Counted from the stretch's first letter, positions 47,398-56,734 are shown. The stretch is DNA of 64,000 bases from Streptococcus hyointestinalis (GCF_900459405.1 NZ_UHFN01000007.1:1364001-1428000); one strand, 5' to 3'. Numbers and translations: made by a program. The notes: generated by a model not told the origin, from the letters alone.

Positions 47398-48393
47398 TTA
47401 TTCTTTAACCGCAATATCTGCTTTTTTGAGCAGCTCATCAGAGATGGTGATGTCTAGCAACTTAGCTGCTTTTAAGTTCAGTGTTGCTGTCCCTGTGTCG
47501 ACAACCTTGACAGGAACATCTGCTACTTTTTGACCTGCTAATAGCTTAATCGCTACCTTAGCTGTCTCTGTACCAAGACCGTACTGACTTTGTGCGATAG
47601 AGCCGATACTGCCTTGCTTCACCATGGTATCAACACTTGAGTAGACTGGGATTTTAGCGCTGTTTGCTTCGTTGACAACGGTCGTGAAGGCGCTAGCGAT
47701 GGTATTGTCTTGTGGGACAAAGACCGCATCGACTTGTCCAGTCATGACAGACATGGTGGTTTTGATTTCATTGGTTGTCGGTACTGCGTATTCTTTGACG
47801 CTTAAGCCTGCTTTTTGAGCGTATTTTTTAAACTGTGCAACTTGTGAGACGGAGTTGTCCTCACTACTAGCGTAGAGCACGCCGATGGTTTTGGCAGATG
47901 GTGTCACCTCTTGGATAAGCTCCACTGTTTGTTTGATAGGGACTTGATTAGAGACACCTGTCACATTGCCCTCTGGTTTTTTGAGATTTTTGACCAGTTT
48001 TGCACCAACTGGGTCTGAGATAGCTCCCATGACAACTGGGATGTCCTTGGTTGCTGACGCTAAGCCTTGAGCTGCTGGTGTCGCAATTCCGATGACCACG
48101 TCATTTTTAGCAGCGACCAACTGCTTACTCATGGTTTGAATCTTACTTTGATCGCCTTCGGCATTGAGCACCGTCAATTTGATATTATCACCAGAATAAC
48201 CTGCGTCTTTCAAACCATCTACAATCCCACGCTCAATCTCATCCAGCGCATCATGGGTCACATACTGCAAGATACCGACCTTGACGACTTTATTTTTACT
48301 GCTTGCTTGGTTACTTGTCGCATCGTAGACGAGCGAGCCACAAACCAAGACCACTAAACCAATTAACGTTGCGATTAACGCTTTATTTTTCAT
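47398..48393 (-). CDS. trpX: ABC substrate-binding protein, likely tryptophan (TrpX-like)
   Basis: 331 aa from ATG 48393 (MKNKALIATLIGLVVLVCG; GGAGG 7 nt upstream). N-terminal hydrophobic anchor at about residues 5-22; the Cys in VLVCGS does not make a standard lipobox, so it may stay membrane-anchored by its signal. Mature ABC_sub_bind fold: VKVGILQYVTHDALDEIERGI, VVMGAISDPVGAKLVKN, VDAVFVPQDNTIAS. Three such genes with a Trp leader peptide make tryptophan the likely ligand. Confidence 0.88.
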   Translation of the reverse strand: MKNKALIATLIGLVVLVCGSLVYDATSNQASSKNKVVKVGILQYVTHDALDEIERGIVDGLKDAGYSGDNIKLTVLNAEGDQSKIQTMSKQLVAAKNDVVIGIATPAAQGLASATKDIPVVMGAISDPVGAKLVKNLKKPEGNVTGVSNQVPIKQTVELIQEVTPSAKTIGVLYASSEDNSVSQVAQFKKYAQKAGLSVKEYAVPTTNEIKTTMSVMTGQVDAVFVPQDNTIASAFTTVVNEANSAKIPVYSSVDTMVKQGSIGSIAQSQYGLGTETAKVAIKLLAGQKVADVPVKVVDTGTATLNLKAAKLLDITISDELLKKADIAVKE

Positions 48394-48436
48394 CTTTTGC
48401 CTCCTAATAACTACTATTTCTTCATCGTAAACTTCA

Positions 48437-48536
48437 AAAAACAAAAAGCGCCTGATAGACTACTACCATGCGCTATACTGATAATAAGACTAGCGCATAG
48501 ATACGTTTTTGAAGTACACAAAAGGCGTATCTATGC
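48437..48536 (-). promoter_or_regulatory. transcription attenuator of the trpXYZ-type operon
   Basis: Four pairing segments in the minus-strand leader: A GCATAGATACG (48526-48536), B CGTATCTATGCGCTA (48491-48505), C TAGCGCATGGTAG (48463-48475), D CTATCAGGCGCT (48447-48458). A pairs with B over 11 bp; B can instead pair with C over 8 bp; C-D forms the terminator AGCGCATGGTAG...CTATCAGGCGCT followed by TTTTTGTTTTTT. These mutually exclusive folds, with a Trp-codon peptide before segment A, define a ribosome-mediated attenuator. Confidence 0.85.
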
Positions 48537-48553
48537 TTACCATAAATACAACC

Positions 48554-48598
48554 TCATCTACGCCAGCTTTGCCATGTTTTTAAGATTGTTCTTGTCAT
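48554..48598 (-). CDS. tryptophan leader peptide
   Basis: 14-codon frame MTRTILKTWQSWRR with GGAG 6 nt before the ATG. Two UGG codons two codons apart near its end are a strong excess for such a short peptide. The stop is 18 nt before attenuator segment A. Scarcity of charged tRNA-Trp would stall a ribosome here; the TGGCGTAGAT region containing the second Trp codon can itself pair with segment B, so stalling would alter the fold. Not seen by ORF callers because of its size. Confidence 0.85.
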   Translation of the reverse strand: MTRTILKTWQSWRR

Positions 48599-48638
48599 GC
48601 TAGTCTCCTTTTCTAAACTGAAATATACTATACTCTTA

Positions 48639-48666
48639 ATTATACACTATATTCTGAAAATTTCAA
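48639..48666 (-). promoter_or_regulatory. promoter of trpXYZ-type operon with CodY-like box
   Basis: TTGAAA (48661-48666), 16-bp spacer, TATAAT (48639-48644). The sequence AATTTTCAGAATATA (48648-48662) matches the CodY consensus AATTTTCWGAAAATT at 13 of 15 positions and lies over the spacer and -35, where CodY binding would block RNA polymerase. Suggests nutrient repression in addition to Trp attenuation. Confidence 0.72.
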
Positions 48667-48767
48667 GCGTTTTTTTAAGCGAATCTTTAGATAAACCTGT
48701 GTTATAATAGACTACAAGTAAGTTTAGAGGGAGGAAACAGAAAAACAGCGTTTTTTCTGAAATCATT

Positions 48768-50432
48768 ATGTCTTTTGATGGCTTTTTCCTACATTATTTA
48801 ACAAAAGAACTAAAAGAGCAAATCCTTTATGGGCGTATCCAAAAGGTCAATCAACCTTTTGAGCGTGAGATGGTACTAACCATTCGCAACAACCGCCAAA
48901 ATTACAAGCTGCTCCTATCTGCTCATCCTGTCTTTGGGCGTGTCCAAGTCACTAAAAACGACTTTCAAAACCCAAAGCAGCCCAACACTTTTACCATGAT
49001 TATGCGTAAGTATCTGCAAGGGGCGGTCATTGAGGATATTAGGCAAATCGAAAACGACCGTATCCTTGAGATAACAGTCTCCAATAAAAATGAAATCGGA
49101 GATGACATCCAAGTGACGCTCATCGTTGAAATCATGGGCAAGCACAGCAACATCCTCTTAGTGGATAAAAACGAGGGCAAGATTATCGAGTCTATCAAGC
49201 ACGTCGGCTTTTCGCAAAACAGCTACCGCACCATTTTACCTGGTGCAAGCTATATCGCACCGCCCAAGACCGACGCTAAAAATCCCTTTGACATCTCGGA
49301 TGAAGCCTTGTTTGAGATATTAAAAACGCAAGAGCTGACACCAAAAAATGTACAGATGTCCTTTCAAGGTTTGGGGCGAGATACAGCGAGTGAGTTAGCA
49401 AAGCTCTTGACAGCTTCAGAGCAAGAGACTCTAAAAGCCTTTCGTACTTTCTTTGAAAAATCCGTCGAGCCTAGTCTAACAACAAAGTCTTTTTCTGCTG
49501 TGCATTTTTCAGATAGCGTTCAGAGTTTTGATAGTCTGGGTGAGTTATTAGATTATTATTACAAAGACAAGGCGGAGCGTGACCGTATCAGCCAGCAGGC
49601 AAGCGACCTTATTCACCGTGTCCAGACAGAGCTTGACAAGAACATCAAGAAACTAGCTAAGCAAGAAAAAGAACTCAAGGCGACTGCTTCTGCCGAGGAA
49701 TTCCGCCAAAAAGGCGAATTACTGACAACTTATCTGTCTATGGTGCCAAACGATAAGGACAGTGTCGAGCTGGACAATTACTACACCAACCAAAAAATCA
49801 CGATTGCTCTTGATAAATCACTGACACCTAGCCAAAATGCACAGCGCTACTTTAAAAAATACCAAAAATTAAAAGAAGCGGTGAAGCACCTGACCACTAT
49901 TATCGAGGAAACCAAGCACACTATCAGCTATCTAGAGAGTGTCGAGACTGCACTTAGCCAAGCGTCCCTTACAACCATTGCTGATATTCGAGACGAGCTG
50001 GTTCAGACAGGCTTTATCAAGCGTCGCAGCCACGATAAACGACAAGTACGCCAAAAGCCTGAGCAATATCTGGCAACAGATGGCAAGACGATTCTTCTTG
50101 TGGGGCGTAATAACCTGCAAAATGATGAACTGACCTTTAAAATGTCAAAAAAAGGCGAACTCTGGTTTCACGCCAAGGATATCCCAGGAAGTCACGTCCT
50201 TATCCGTGACAATCTCAATCCTAGCGACCAAGTCAAAACAGACGCTGCCGAGCTGGCTGCCTACTACTCCAAAGCTCGCCTGTCAAATCTCGTGCAGGTG
50301 GATATGATTGAAGCCAAGCGCCTCAACAAGCCAACAGGCGCCAAACCGGGATTTGTCACCTACACCGGTCAAAAAACCCTGCGGGTCACACCCGACAAAG
50401 ACAAAATTGAGAGCATGCGTATACAAAAATAA
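48768..50432 (+). CDS. rqcH: RqcH / fibronectin-binding-like NFACT protein
   Basis: 554 aa. NFACT-N (MSFDGFFLHYLTKELKEQI, VEIMGKHSNILLVD), coiled-coil middle, and NFACT-R (GELWFHAKDIPGSHVLIRD) ending with LRVTPDKDKIESM. Adds C-terminal alanine tails to stalled nascent chains on the 50S subunit; older annotations call it FbpA/PavA. Divergent from the trp leader; TATAAT at 48703-48708 with upstream TG. Terminator follows at 50431. Confidence 0.93.
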   Translation: MSFDGFFLHYLTKELKEQILYGRIQKVNQPFEREMVLTIRNNRQNYKLLLSAHPVFGRVQVTKNDFQNPKQPNTFTMIMRKYLQGAVIEDIRQIENDRILEITVSNKNEIGDDIQVTLIVEIMGKHSNILLVDKNEGKIIESIKHVGFSQNSYRTILPGASYIAPPKTDAKNPFDISDEALFEILKTQELTPKNVQMSFQGLGRDTASELAKLLTASEQETLKAFRTFFEKSVEPSLTTKSFSAVHFSDSVQSFDSLGELLDYYYKDKAERDRISQQASDLIHRVQTELDKNIKKLAKQEKELKATASAEEFRQKGELLTTYLSMVPNDKDSVELDNYYTNQKITIALDKSLTPSQNAQRYFKKYQKLKEAVKHLTTIIEETKHTISYLESVETALSQASLTTIADIRDELVQTGFIKRRSHDKRQVRQKPEQYLATDGKTILLVGRNNLQNDELTFKMSKKGELWFHAKDIPGSHVLIRDNLNPSDQVKTDAAELAAYYSKARLSNLVQVDMIEAKRLNKPTGAKPGFVTYTGQKTLRVTPDKDKIESMRIQK

Positions 50433-50457
50433 GACTGGAAAATCCAGTCTTGTTTTT
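50431..50457. terminator. terminator shared by rqcH and budA
   Basis: AAGACTGGA-AAA-TCCAGTCTTGTTTTT; overlaps the rqcH stop and reaches the budA stop from the other side. Confidence 0.88.
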
Positions 50458-51175
50458 ATTCACTCTTATCAATATCGTCTTTTAACTCGTCCATGTTGAA
50501 CTTGGCAAAGAGATACTTGCGGTCTTGGACAGGAAAGCGTTGGTCGAGTTGGTCAACAGCTCCCACCTCAACGATACCTTCTGAGATGACAAAGTCCATC
50601 ACATGCCCACCAAAGGTGTGGTCAGCTGAGATAAAGTGCAAGTGGTAACCTGCCACACTCACTCCATGAAACATCTCTGGCGTCCAAATGCCAACAATCG
50701 TTCCAGAGACATTATCCTGCGTGTACTCTGGCTGATGTGTTGCCACCTCTGCAAACTTACGGTCAGAGGTAGACTTTGGTATCATGCGCACATGCATGTG
50801 TGCAAAATGCCCTGTGATTTTAATAGAACGAAAGAGATTGACCCCGTCATAGTAGGACTCAATGCGCTTTTCCAACTCCTTGTCAGACATCTCAAAGCGT
50901 TGTTTGAAAATCACCTCAGCTTCGTGAGGAACAACAGCGGCGTAGGGAACCTTGACATCCTCAGACACTTCAACGACCTCTACACGACCATCTGATCCTT
51001 TTGCCTGATAAGCTTTGCCATCTAGCACAATCAACTCACCGTCAATAGAATCCAGTGTTCCAATCCCCAAATCACCGTGCTCTAGCAACTCACCGATAGT
51101 CAAAGTCCCACCGTAAAGCCCTGCCATCAAAGCACTGAGCGTATTGTATTGAAAAAGTTTAATCGCTTCTGACAT
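50456..51175 (-). CDS. budA: alpha-acetolactate decarboxylase
   Basis: 239 aa (also called AldB/AlsD). LFQYNTLSALMAGLYGGTLTIGELLEHGDLGIGTLD and zinc ligands in GHFAHMHVRMIPKS, HQPEYTQDNVSGTIVGIWTPEMF, GYHLHFISADHTFGGH. Converts acetolactate to acetoin, an acid-neutral overflow route. Paired with alsS 11 bp upstream. Confidence 0.96.
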   Translation of the reverse strand: MSEAIKLFQYNTLSALMAGLYGGTLTIGELLEHGDLGIGTLDSIDGELIVLDGKAYQAKGSDGRVEVVEVSEDVKVPYAAVVPHEAEVIFKQRFEMSDKELEKRIESYYDGVNLFRSIKITGHFAHMHVRMIPKSTSDRKFAEVATHQPEYTQDNVSGTIVGIWTPEMFHGVSVAGYHLHFISADHTFGGHVMDFVISEGIVEVGAVDQLDQRFPVQDRKYLFAKFNMDELKDDIDKSE

Positions 51176-51186
51176 AATTTCCTCTT

Positions 51187-52866
51187 TTAGTAAAATTCAT
51201 CTGGTAAAATAGTCTCACCCAAGCTAATATTGTCTTTATAGTCAATCGGCACATCAATCAAGACTGGACCATTCTGCGCTTCAGTAAGCGCTTCTTGTAA
51301 AAGCTCTTCAAAGCTTTCTTTGCTGTTAGCTCGAAAGCCTTTAGCACCAAAGCTTTCAGCGTATTTGACAAAGTCAACTGGTCCAAAGTCAACACCTGAT
51401 GAGCGTCCGTACTTCATCTCTTCTTGGAATTCGACCATATTGTACTTGCCATCGTTCCAGATGATGTGCACAATCGGCAACTTCAAGCGCACAGCCGTCT
51501 CAAGCTCTTGCCCTGAAAAGAGAAAGCCACCGTCTCCAGAGATAGAGACAATTGTCTCATTTGGGCGAACAAGCGCTGCGGCAATCGCCCAAGGCAAAGC
51601 CACACCTAGCGTTTGCATACCGTTTGAAAAGAGCAAATGACGAGCTTCGTAGGACTTGAAATAGCGTGCCATCCAGATGTAGTGACTACCGACATCCACG
51701 GTCACTGTCATCTCGTCTGTGACATGCGCCTGCAAACTGTCAATGACATCAAGCGGGTGCACCAAGCCATTCTTAGTTGCATTGCGGTCAAACTTGACGT
51801 CCTCGACCACATTTTCACGCAGACCTCGAAGGTAATTGCGAGACCCTTGATTGAGCTCATAACCCTTGATAGCTGGCAATAATAAATCCAAAGTATCTGC
51901 AATATCACCAATCAGCTCACGCTCTGGTTGGAAATACGTATCAATCTCCGCCTTAGCCACGTCAATAACGATAATACGAGCAGAAATCTCCGCATTCCAG
52001 TTGCGTGCCTCGTATTCAATCGGGTCGTAACCAATAGCGATAACAAGGTCAGCTCGTTTTAAGAGCATGTCTCCAGGCTGATTGCGAAAGAGACCAACAC
52101 GACCAAAGAAAGTATCTTCCTCCAAATCACGAGACACGATACCAGCGCCTTGGAAGGTTTCAACGACAGGCAATTTCACCGCTTCTAACAAACGGCGAAT
52201 AGCTGCGGTTACTCTCTCTGTCGACGCACCATTTCCCAGAAGAAAGACTGGTAAAACAGCATTGCGAATGGCTTGCGCTAGGTAGTTGATGTCAGCTACC
52301 GATGCCGAGCCAAGCTTAGGGTCTGTCAGTGGCTTAATCGCCTTGACAGAAACGGTGCTATCTGTCACATCCTGTGGAATGGAGAGGAAGCTAGCGCCTG
52401 GTTTTCCAGATTTTGCTTGACGATAAGCGTTGGCAATGGTCTCTGACAAAGTGTTAGGATCGTGAACTTCTGCTGCATACTTGGTGATGGGCTCTAGCAT
52501 AGCGACATTGTTCATAGACTGATGAGCTCGCTTATGCAAATCCCCACGCTTGACCTGACCGCTGATAGCAAGGATTGGGTCGCCCTCATCTGTCGCTGTT
52601 ACAAGCCCTGTCGCAAGGTTTGATACCCCTGGTCCACTTGTTGTAATCACAACACCTGGATCCCCTGTGATACGTCCAATCCCCTGTGCCATAAAGGCTG
52701 CATTTTGCTCATGACGTGCCACGATAAGCTTTGGTCCCTTGTCCTCTAAAGTGTCAAAGACACGGTCAATCTTTGCCCCTGGAATACCAAAGACATACTC
52801 AACGTTGTGATTGATGAGACTATCAACAATTAAATCCGCACCATACTGTTTTTTAGCTTCTGTCAT
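51187..52866 (-). CDS. alsS: acetolactate synthase, catabolic
   Basis: 559 aa. ThDP enzyme: [30 protein letters not shown] with catalytic Glu, ThDP-binding [36 protein letters not shown]. Full-length AlsS/BudB type without FAD-dependent regulatory partner, so catabolic. Condenses two pyruvates to acetolactate; with BudA makes acetoin under acid or excess pyruvate. Confidence 0.95.
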   Translation of the reverse strand: MTEAKKQYGADLIVDSLINHNVEYVFGIPGAKIDRVFDTLEDKGPKLIVARHEQNAAFMAQGIGRITGDPGVVITTSGPGVSNLATGLVTATDEGDPILAISGQVKRGDLHKRAHQSMNNVAMLEPITKYAAEVHDPNTLSETIANAYRQAKSGKPGASFLSIPQDVTDSTVSVKAIKPLTDPKLGSASVADINYLAQAIRNAVLPVFLLGNGASTERVTAAIRRLLEAVKLPVVETFQGAGIVSRDLEEDTFFGRVGLFRNQPGDMLLKRADLVIAIGYDPIEYEARNWNAEISARIIVIDVAKAEIDTYFQPERELIGDIADTLDLLLPAIKGYELNQGSRNYLRGLRENVVEDVKFDRNATKNGLVHPLDVIDSLQAHVTDEMTVTVDVGSHYIWMARYFKSYEARHLLFSNGMQTLGVALPWAIAAALVRPNETIVSISGDGGFLFSGQELETAVRLKLPIVHIIWNDGKYNMVEFQEEMKYGRSSGVDFGPVDFVKYAESFGAKGFRANSKESFEELLQEALTEAQNGPVLIDVPIDYKDNISLGETILPDEFY

Positions 52867-52917
52867 ACCATACTTCTCCTTACTTGATAAGCGCTAAAAA
52901 TCATCTTTCTAGATAAT

Positions 52918-52979
52918 TTCACAAACTTATCTTCATTATAACATAGAATATAGCTAAGTTTGTCAAAAAAGTTTGTGAA
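52918..52979 (-). promoter_or_regulatory. repeat-flanked promoter region of alsS-budA
   Basis: Minus strand carries TTGACA (52962-52967) and, farther down, TGTTATAAT; spacing to TATAAT is 20 bp, so a closer TGTTAT may be the real -10. The promoter lies between TTCACAAACTT (52969-52979 complement) and AAGTTTGTGAA (52918-52928 complement), an 11-bp inverted repeat ~50 bp apart, with a partial third copy between. The half-sites look like Rex-type TTGTGAA/TTCACAA but in divergent order. Confidence 0.5.
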
Positions 52980-52987
52980 TTTTTTAC

Positions 52988-54226
52988 CTAATCAAGACGG
53001 AGATTTTCCAAGAAATCAGCCATAGCCATGTCATCAGGAACAAGTGTGAGATAGTGCTCTGCTATTTTCTGCGCCTGCTTGCGATAACCATACTCATAGA
53101 GGAGATAAGCGTAGTCCTGCAGAAACTCTGGATTGTCATACAGGTCAGCCTCCAAATCATGATAAGCCTCGTAAGCTTTGTCCTCATCCTCCAGCTGACG
53201 ATAAGCTTTTGCCATATTCCATTTGGTCAGGACATTATCAATCGCTTCATCATCCAGCGCCACTACATCTTCATAGCGCTCTTCCTCAAGATAGAGATTG
53301 CTCAATCGCATGAGGACTTCCTCAGTGTCATCTGACACCTGCTTAGCCTCTAGCAAATAGCTCTCTGCTGAGCGGCTATCGTGCTGCTCGTAGGACAGTT
53401 GTGACGCTAAGAGCAAAAGATTGCTATCAAAACTATTCTTAGACAGCCCTTGCTGTACGACACGTAGCGCCTCGCTGCCTTGATTTTCTTTTTGCAAAGA
53501 AAGCGCATAGACGTACTCATAGCCGTCGAAGTCTGGATTCATAGTCTCAAGCTGCTTAAAGTAGAGATTGGCTTTTTGATATTCCTCCATATCATAGAGA
53601 ATAACAGCCAACTCAAAGACCGTCTGGTCATCATACTCAATCTCAATAGCCTTCTCTAAAAACTCAACGGCAGCCTCAAACTTACCAAGTGCAGCGTAAG
53701 CATGTCCGATACGCTGATAGGTAGAGATACCCGTCAACTCTAAAATCTCACGATTATCCAGTTGTGCGTAGTAATCAATCGCTTCCTTAAAATGCCCAAG
53801 GTCTAAATCAAGCTCCGCCAAACCAAAGAGTACAAGCGGGTCTGGACTGATGTCTGCCGCTAGAAGCAATTTCTCACGAGCCACATCCGTCAATCCCTCC
53901 ATATCATAGAGGTCAGCCATGACAAGGAGTGCAGACACATAGTCTGGACTGGTCTCATCGATAGCGTCAAGGTACAAAAAGGCTTCTGTCAGGTCATCAT
54001 CCTCTGCTGCAATCTGCGCTAAGTTGACATTGACCTCTGGGAAACGTTCACGAAGTTTAAGGTAAATTTGCTTTGCTTGTGGCAAAAAACCGATACTCTC
54101 TAGGTAAGCTCCAAGGTCTAACAACATCTCGTCGTCATCTTCTTTGAGCGCTCGCTCAAAATATTTATTGGCATGTGTTAAGTCTTGATTGCTGAGTGCT
54201 GCAATCATTTTTTCACTATTTTGCAT
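52988..54226 (-). CDS. tetratricopeptide-repeat protein
   Basis: 412 aa from ATG 54226 (MQNSEKMIAALSNQDLTHA; AGGAAG upstream), overlapping the AI-2E gene by 11 bp; the longer frame is ruled out by that gene. About ten degenerate TPR units, e.g. YFERALKEDDDEMLLDLGAYLES, AAVEFLEKAIEIEYDD, YQKANLYFKQLETMNPD. Strongly acidic, soluble scaffold; binding partner unknown. Confidence 0.88.
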   Translation of the reverse strand: MQNSEKMIAALSNQDLTHANKYFERALKEDDDEMLLDLGAYLESIGFLPQAKQIYLKLRERFPEVNVNLAQIAAEDDDLTEAFLYLDAIDETSPDYVSALLVMADLYDMEGLTDVAREKLLLAADISPDPLVLFGLAELDLDLGHFKEAIDYYAQLDNREILELTGISTYQRIGHAYAALGKFEAAVEFLEKAIEIEYDDQTVFELAVILYDMEEYQKANLYFKQLETMNPDFDGYEYVYALSLQKENQGSEALRVVQQGLSKNSFDSNLLLLASQLSYEQHDSRSAESYLLEAKQVSDDTEEVLMRLSNLYLEEERYEDVVALDDEAIDNVLTKWNMAKAYRQLEDEDKAYEAYHDLEADLYDNPEFLQDYAYLLYEYGYRKQAQKIAEHYLTLVPDDMAMADFLENLRLD

Positions 54227-55400
54227 GAGTGCTATCACTTCCTTCCTCGATTTGATTTTCTTCCTCATACAAACCACTGATACTCTTGTACCAGTCAAAT
54301 AATTCTTTGACAATAACTTTGACAGAAGCATAGACAGGTATGCCCAAAAAGACACCCCAAATGCCAAACATAGAGCCTGCTGTCAATAAAATCAACATGA
54401 TAGTGATTGGATGGATATTGAGCTTAGTTCCCAAAACAAGTGGTGACACAAAACGCCCCTCGATAGTCTGTTCAATGACAAAGACAATGGCAACCTTAAC
54501 CACCATGATAGGACCTGCCACGATAGCAAGGATAAAGACAGGAACCTGTGCTAGAAAACTACCCAGATAAGGCACCATATTTAGGATACCTGCGATAATC
54601 CCTAAGGTCACACCGTAGCGAAGACCGACGATACTATACATGACACCAAACATGATACCAACGACAATGGCAACCATGACTTGCCCTTGCACATAGCCAG
54701 CTAGTTGTGTATTGACATCGCTTAGGATACGTGAGATGGAGGTACGTGTGCGTGTTGGCAAGACTTTTAAAATGCCACCTTTCATGGTGTGTCCATCACG
54801 CAGCAAATAAAAGAGAATAAAAGGTGCAATGATGACCGCCACCGTCACTCTCGCAAAGGTACTAGCAAAATTGCTCGCCCAAGACAGCGCATTTTTAGAA
54901 ATGCTTTCAGCATAATCCACCGCCTTGGTGCTGATATTGCTAAGCGTGTCTTGCAATTGTCCTTGATAATTCTTCAAAAACGGATGGTCTAAAAACTGGT
55001 TGATTTCTTTATTGACCGTCTGGATATAAGCTGGTAAATCATCAATGAAGGTCGTTAGCTGGCGAGTAATCATAGGAATGACATTGGCACCAGCCCAGAC
55101 AAGGAGCGCAGCTATACCAGCAAAGACTAGGAAAATAGCGAGCGTGCGCCCAACCCCTTTTTTCTCAAGCCAATCAACTAACGGCTTTAAGAGATAATAA
55201 AGAAGAGCTGAGATGACAAGCGGTAGCATGATAATGCTGACAAAGTCTAAAACAGGCGCAAAGAGCGGAGATAACTTGACTAAGACCAATCCTGTCAAAC
55301 CGACCAAAAGCGTGATGAGAACAGCCGTAACGGCTTGATTGTTCAAAATCCACTTAAAAAACCACGTATCCGAAAAACGTTTATCTGAATGTTGCTTCAT
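54216..55400 (-). CDS. AI-2E family (UPF0118) membrane transporter
   Basis: 394 aa from ATG 55400 (MKQHSDKRFSDTWFFKW; AAGGAG 8 nt upstream). Seven to eight helices, with SALLYYLLKPLVDWLEKKGVGRTLAI, a long external helical domain, IIAPFILFYLLRDG, and GILNMVPYLGSFLAQ. Family members include exporters and Na+/H+ antiporters, so AI-2 export should not be assumed. Coupled to the TPR gene. Confidence 0.88.
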   Translation of the reverse strand: MKQHSDKRFSDTWFFKWILNNQAVTAVLITLLVGLTGLVLVKLSPLFAPVLDFVSIIMLPLVISALLYYLLKPLVDWLEKKGVGRTLAIFLVFAGIAALLVWAGANVIPMITRQLTTFIDDLPAYIQTVNKEINQFLDHPFLKNYQGQLQDTLSNISTKAVDYAESISKNALSWASNFASTFARVTVAVIIAPFILFYLLRDGHTMKGGILKVLPTRTRTSISRILSDVNTQLAGYVQGQVMVAIVVGIMFGVMYSIVGLRYGVTLGIIAGILNMVPYLGSFLAQVPVFILAIVAGPIMVVKVAIVFVIEQTIEGRFVSPLVLGTKLNIHPITIMLILLTAGSMFGIWGVFLGIPVYASVKVIVKELFDWYKSISGLYEEENQIEEGSDSTHAK

Positions 55401-55412
55401 TGACAAATCTCC

Positions 55413-55904
55413 TTAGTTTGTTTTTCTATCATAAAAGGTAACATCTTTTTCGATGAGCTTTTGCTGGCTGTCATAGCGAAACTTCGCTGAGAAAAAGGGA
55501 ATATCCTCTAAAATCCACTTAAAAATCTCATAATCCCCCTCCCAAGTCGGCATGGTAAGCACCTTGTCATAAGGAATCCAAGCTAGCGTCCCCTCACGAG
55601 ACTCCTCATCAGAGATAAGCTCTCCCTCAAAACCAGTAACTTTAAAGACATAAGTGTACCAATCATGCCCAGGCGTGAAATCTGGAAAAGTGATAATCCC
55701 CTTGAAATCCATCTCCGTCACCGTCAAGTGCGTCTCCTCAAGAATTTCACGACGAGCACACTCATCAGGTGTCTCCCCTGCTTCTAGCTTTCCGCCAACT
55801 GATATCCACTTTCCCTCATGAACATCATTAGGCTTTTTATTACGGTGAAGCAATAGCAATTCCTTACCATTATCAATATAACAAATCGTCGCTAATTTCG
55901 TCAT
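55413..55904 (-). CDS. mutX: NUDIX hydrolase, 8-oxo-dGTP diphosphatase type
   Basis: 163 aa. Complete Nudix box GGKLEAGETPDECARREILEE at about residues 37-57 (G-x5-E-x7-REUxEExGU). WISVGGKLEAGE and WIPYDKVLTMPTWEGD fit streptococcal MutX, which removes oxidised dGTP. A TATAAT (55936-55941) lies 31 bp upstream. Last clearly chromosomal gene before the accessory region. Confidence 0.88.
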   Translation of the reverse strand: MTKLATICYIDNGKELLLLHRNKKPNDVHEGKWISVGGKLEAGETPDECARREILEETHLTVTEMDFKGIITFPDFTPGHDWYTYVFKVTGFEGELISDEESREGTLAWIPYDKVLTMPTWEGDYEIFKWILEDIPFFSAKFRYDSQQKLIEKDVTFYDRKTN

Positions 55905-55995
55905 CTTTCTTTCCTTTTAATGCATTGTCCTCTTCATTATAACAAAATTTTCCCCCAAGCTCGAAGAAAAGATATGTTCTTTCCTATATATAACG

Positions 55996-56023
55996 AAAAA
56001 GCCTTCACTCACAAAGGCTTTTT
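55996..56023 (-). terminator. terminator for the small gene at 56055
   Basis: AAAAAGCCTTTGTGAGTGAAGGCTTTTT on the minus strand: 10-bp stem with flanking T-run. Confidence 0.82.
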
Positions 56024-56054
56024 AACAATCACTAATGATACTCTCAAAAAGAGT

Positions 56055-56219
56055 CTATTTTTTCACCAACCACCAGACCAAAAGACCAAGTCCACCAACA
56101 AGCGCTAGGTTAGGCAGTAAACCCGCACGATATGAAAACTCTACTTTTACGCTACCGTCTTCTGATGTATGCTTTAGTGTTTTTTCTTCGCCGATTAATA
56201 TTTTCTTCCAATCCATCAT
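56055..56219 (-). CDS. small single-helix membrane protein
   Basis: 54 aa, MMDWKKILIGEEKTLKHTSE..., with AGGAG next to two consecutive ATGs. A soluble strand (GSVKVEFSY) precedes a C-terminal helix PNLALVGGLGLLVWWLV ending in Lys-Lys. Own terminator. Not recognised; the MMDW start recurs in the 47-aa gene at 56765-56908, which hints at a shared origin of these small accessory ORFs. Confidence 0.62.
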   Translation of the reverse strand: MMDWKKILIGEEKTLKHTSEDGSVKVEFSYRAGLLPNLALVGGLGLLVWWLVKK

Positions 56220-56268
56220 ATTCTCCTCTCCTTCTCATCGCTAAATGAAGCAAACATAGTAGCCACAA

Positions 56269-56418
56269 CTAATCAAAATCAGATGTCTCTAGACTCTTAT
56301 GCGCTTCTTGTTCCATTCTTAGCTTTTCAAGTTTCTTATTCAAGTAGTACTCACTAACCTTACGTCCAACGAATATCATGATGTACAAGCTCAGTAAAAC
56401 CCACAGTAATGTATTCAT
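56269..56418 (-). CDS. small membrane protein with basic helix
   Basis: 49 aa: MNTLLWVLLSLYIMIFVGRK (one N-terminal helix) then VSEYYLNKKLEKLRMEQEAHKSLE, a charged helix. Ribosome site GAGGGAAGAG. Unrecognised; type seen in phage and ICE left arms. Confidence 0.58.
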   Translation of the reverse strand: MNTLLWVLLSLYIMIFVGRKVSEYYLNKKLEKLRMEQEAHKSLETSDFD

Positions 56419-56512
56419 TTGCTCTTCCCTCTTTCTTTTTGGCGCTTTTTTAGCGCTTTATAGTTACATTATACCATATAAATAGCTCCTATTTTCTTGT
56501 ATGTACAATATT

Positions 56513-56644
56513 TTACGAAAATTTCCGACTATCATCTTGATTTTTACTAGCGATTTCTTTATCTGTAAGACCGCTTCTTGCCCATCCCTCGACTTTTAGT
56601 AAACCTTCCTCGGTAAGCCAAGGGGTCGCTTTACTTTTAGCCAA
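56513..56644 (-). pseudogene. phage-type DNA-binding (terminase-small-subunit-like) fragment
   Basis: 43 aa from a TTG with a strong AGGGAGGTG site: MAKSKATPWLTEEGLLKVEGWARSGLTDKEIASKNQDD. The WLTEEGLLKVEGWARSGLTDKEIA stretch matches the N-terminal helix-turn-helix region of phage small-terminase-like proteins, which are 3 or more times longer. The frame ends soon after, so it is probably a 3'-truncated relic. Confidence 0.58.
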
Positions 56645-56688
56645 AGAATGCACCTCCCTAAAATGGTTATATACTTATTTTAGACAAC

Positions 56689-56713
56689 AAAAAAAGGCAC
56701 CGTGTTGGTGTCC
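56689..56713 (-). terminator. terminator hairpin in the remnant region
   Basis: GGACACC-AACAC-GGTGCCTTTTTTT on the minus strand. Confidence 0.78.
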
Positions 56714-56734
56714 TCTAGGCTATTTCTCCCAAAA

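Noticed and set aside
48397..48603. Plus-strand 68-aa frame over the trp leader
   Set aside because: Antisense to the leader peptide and attenuator; no conserved features.
48437..48640. T-box riboswitch upstream of the ABC operon
   Set aside because: No T-box sequence or specifier-loop plan; the Trp-codon peptide and four-segment fold explain the leader better.
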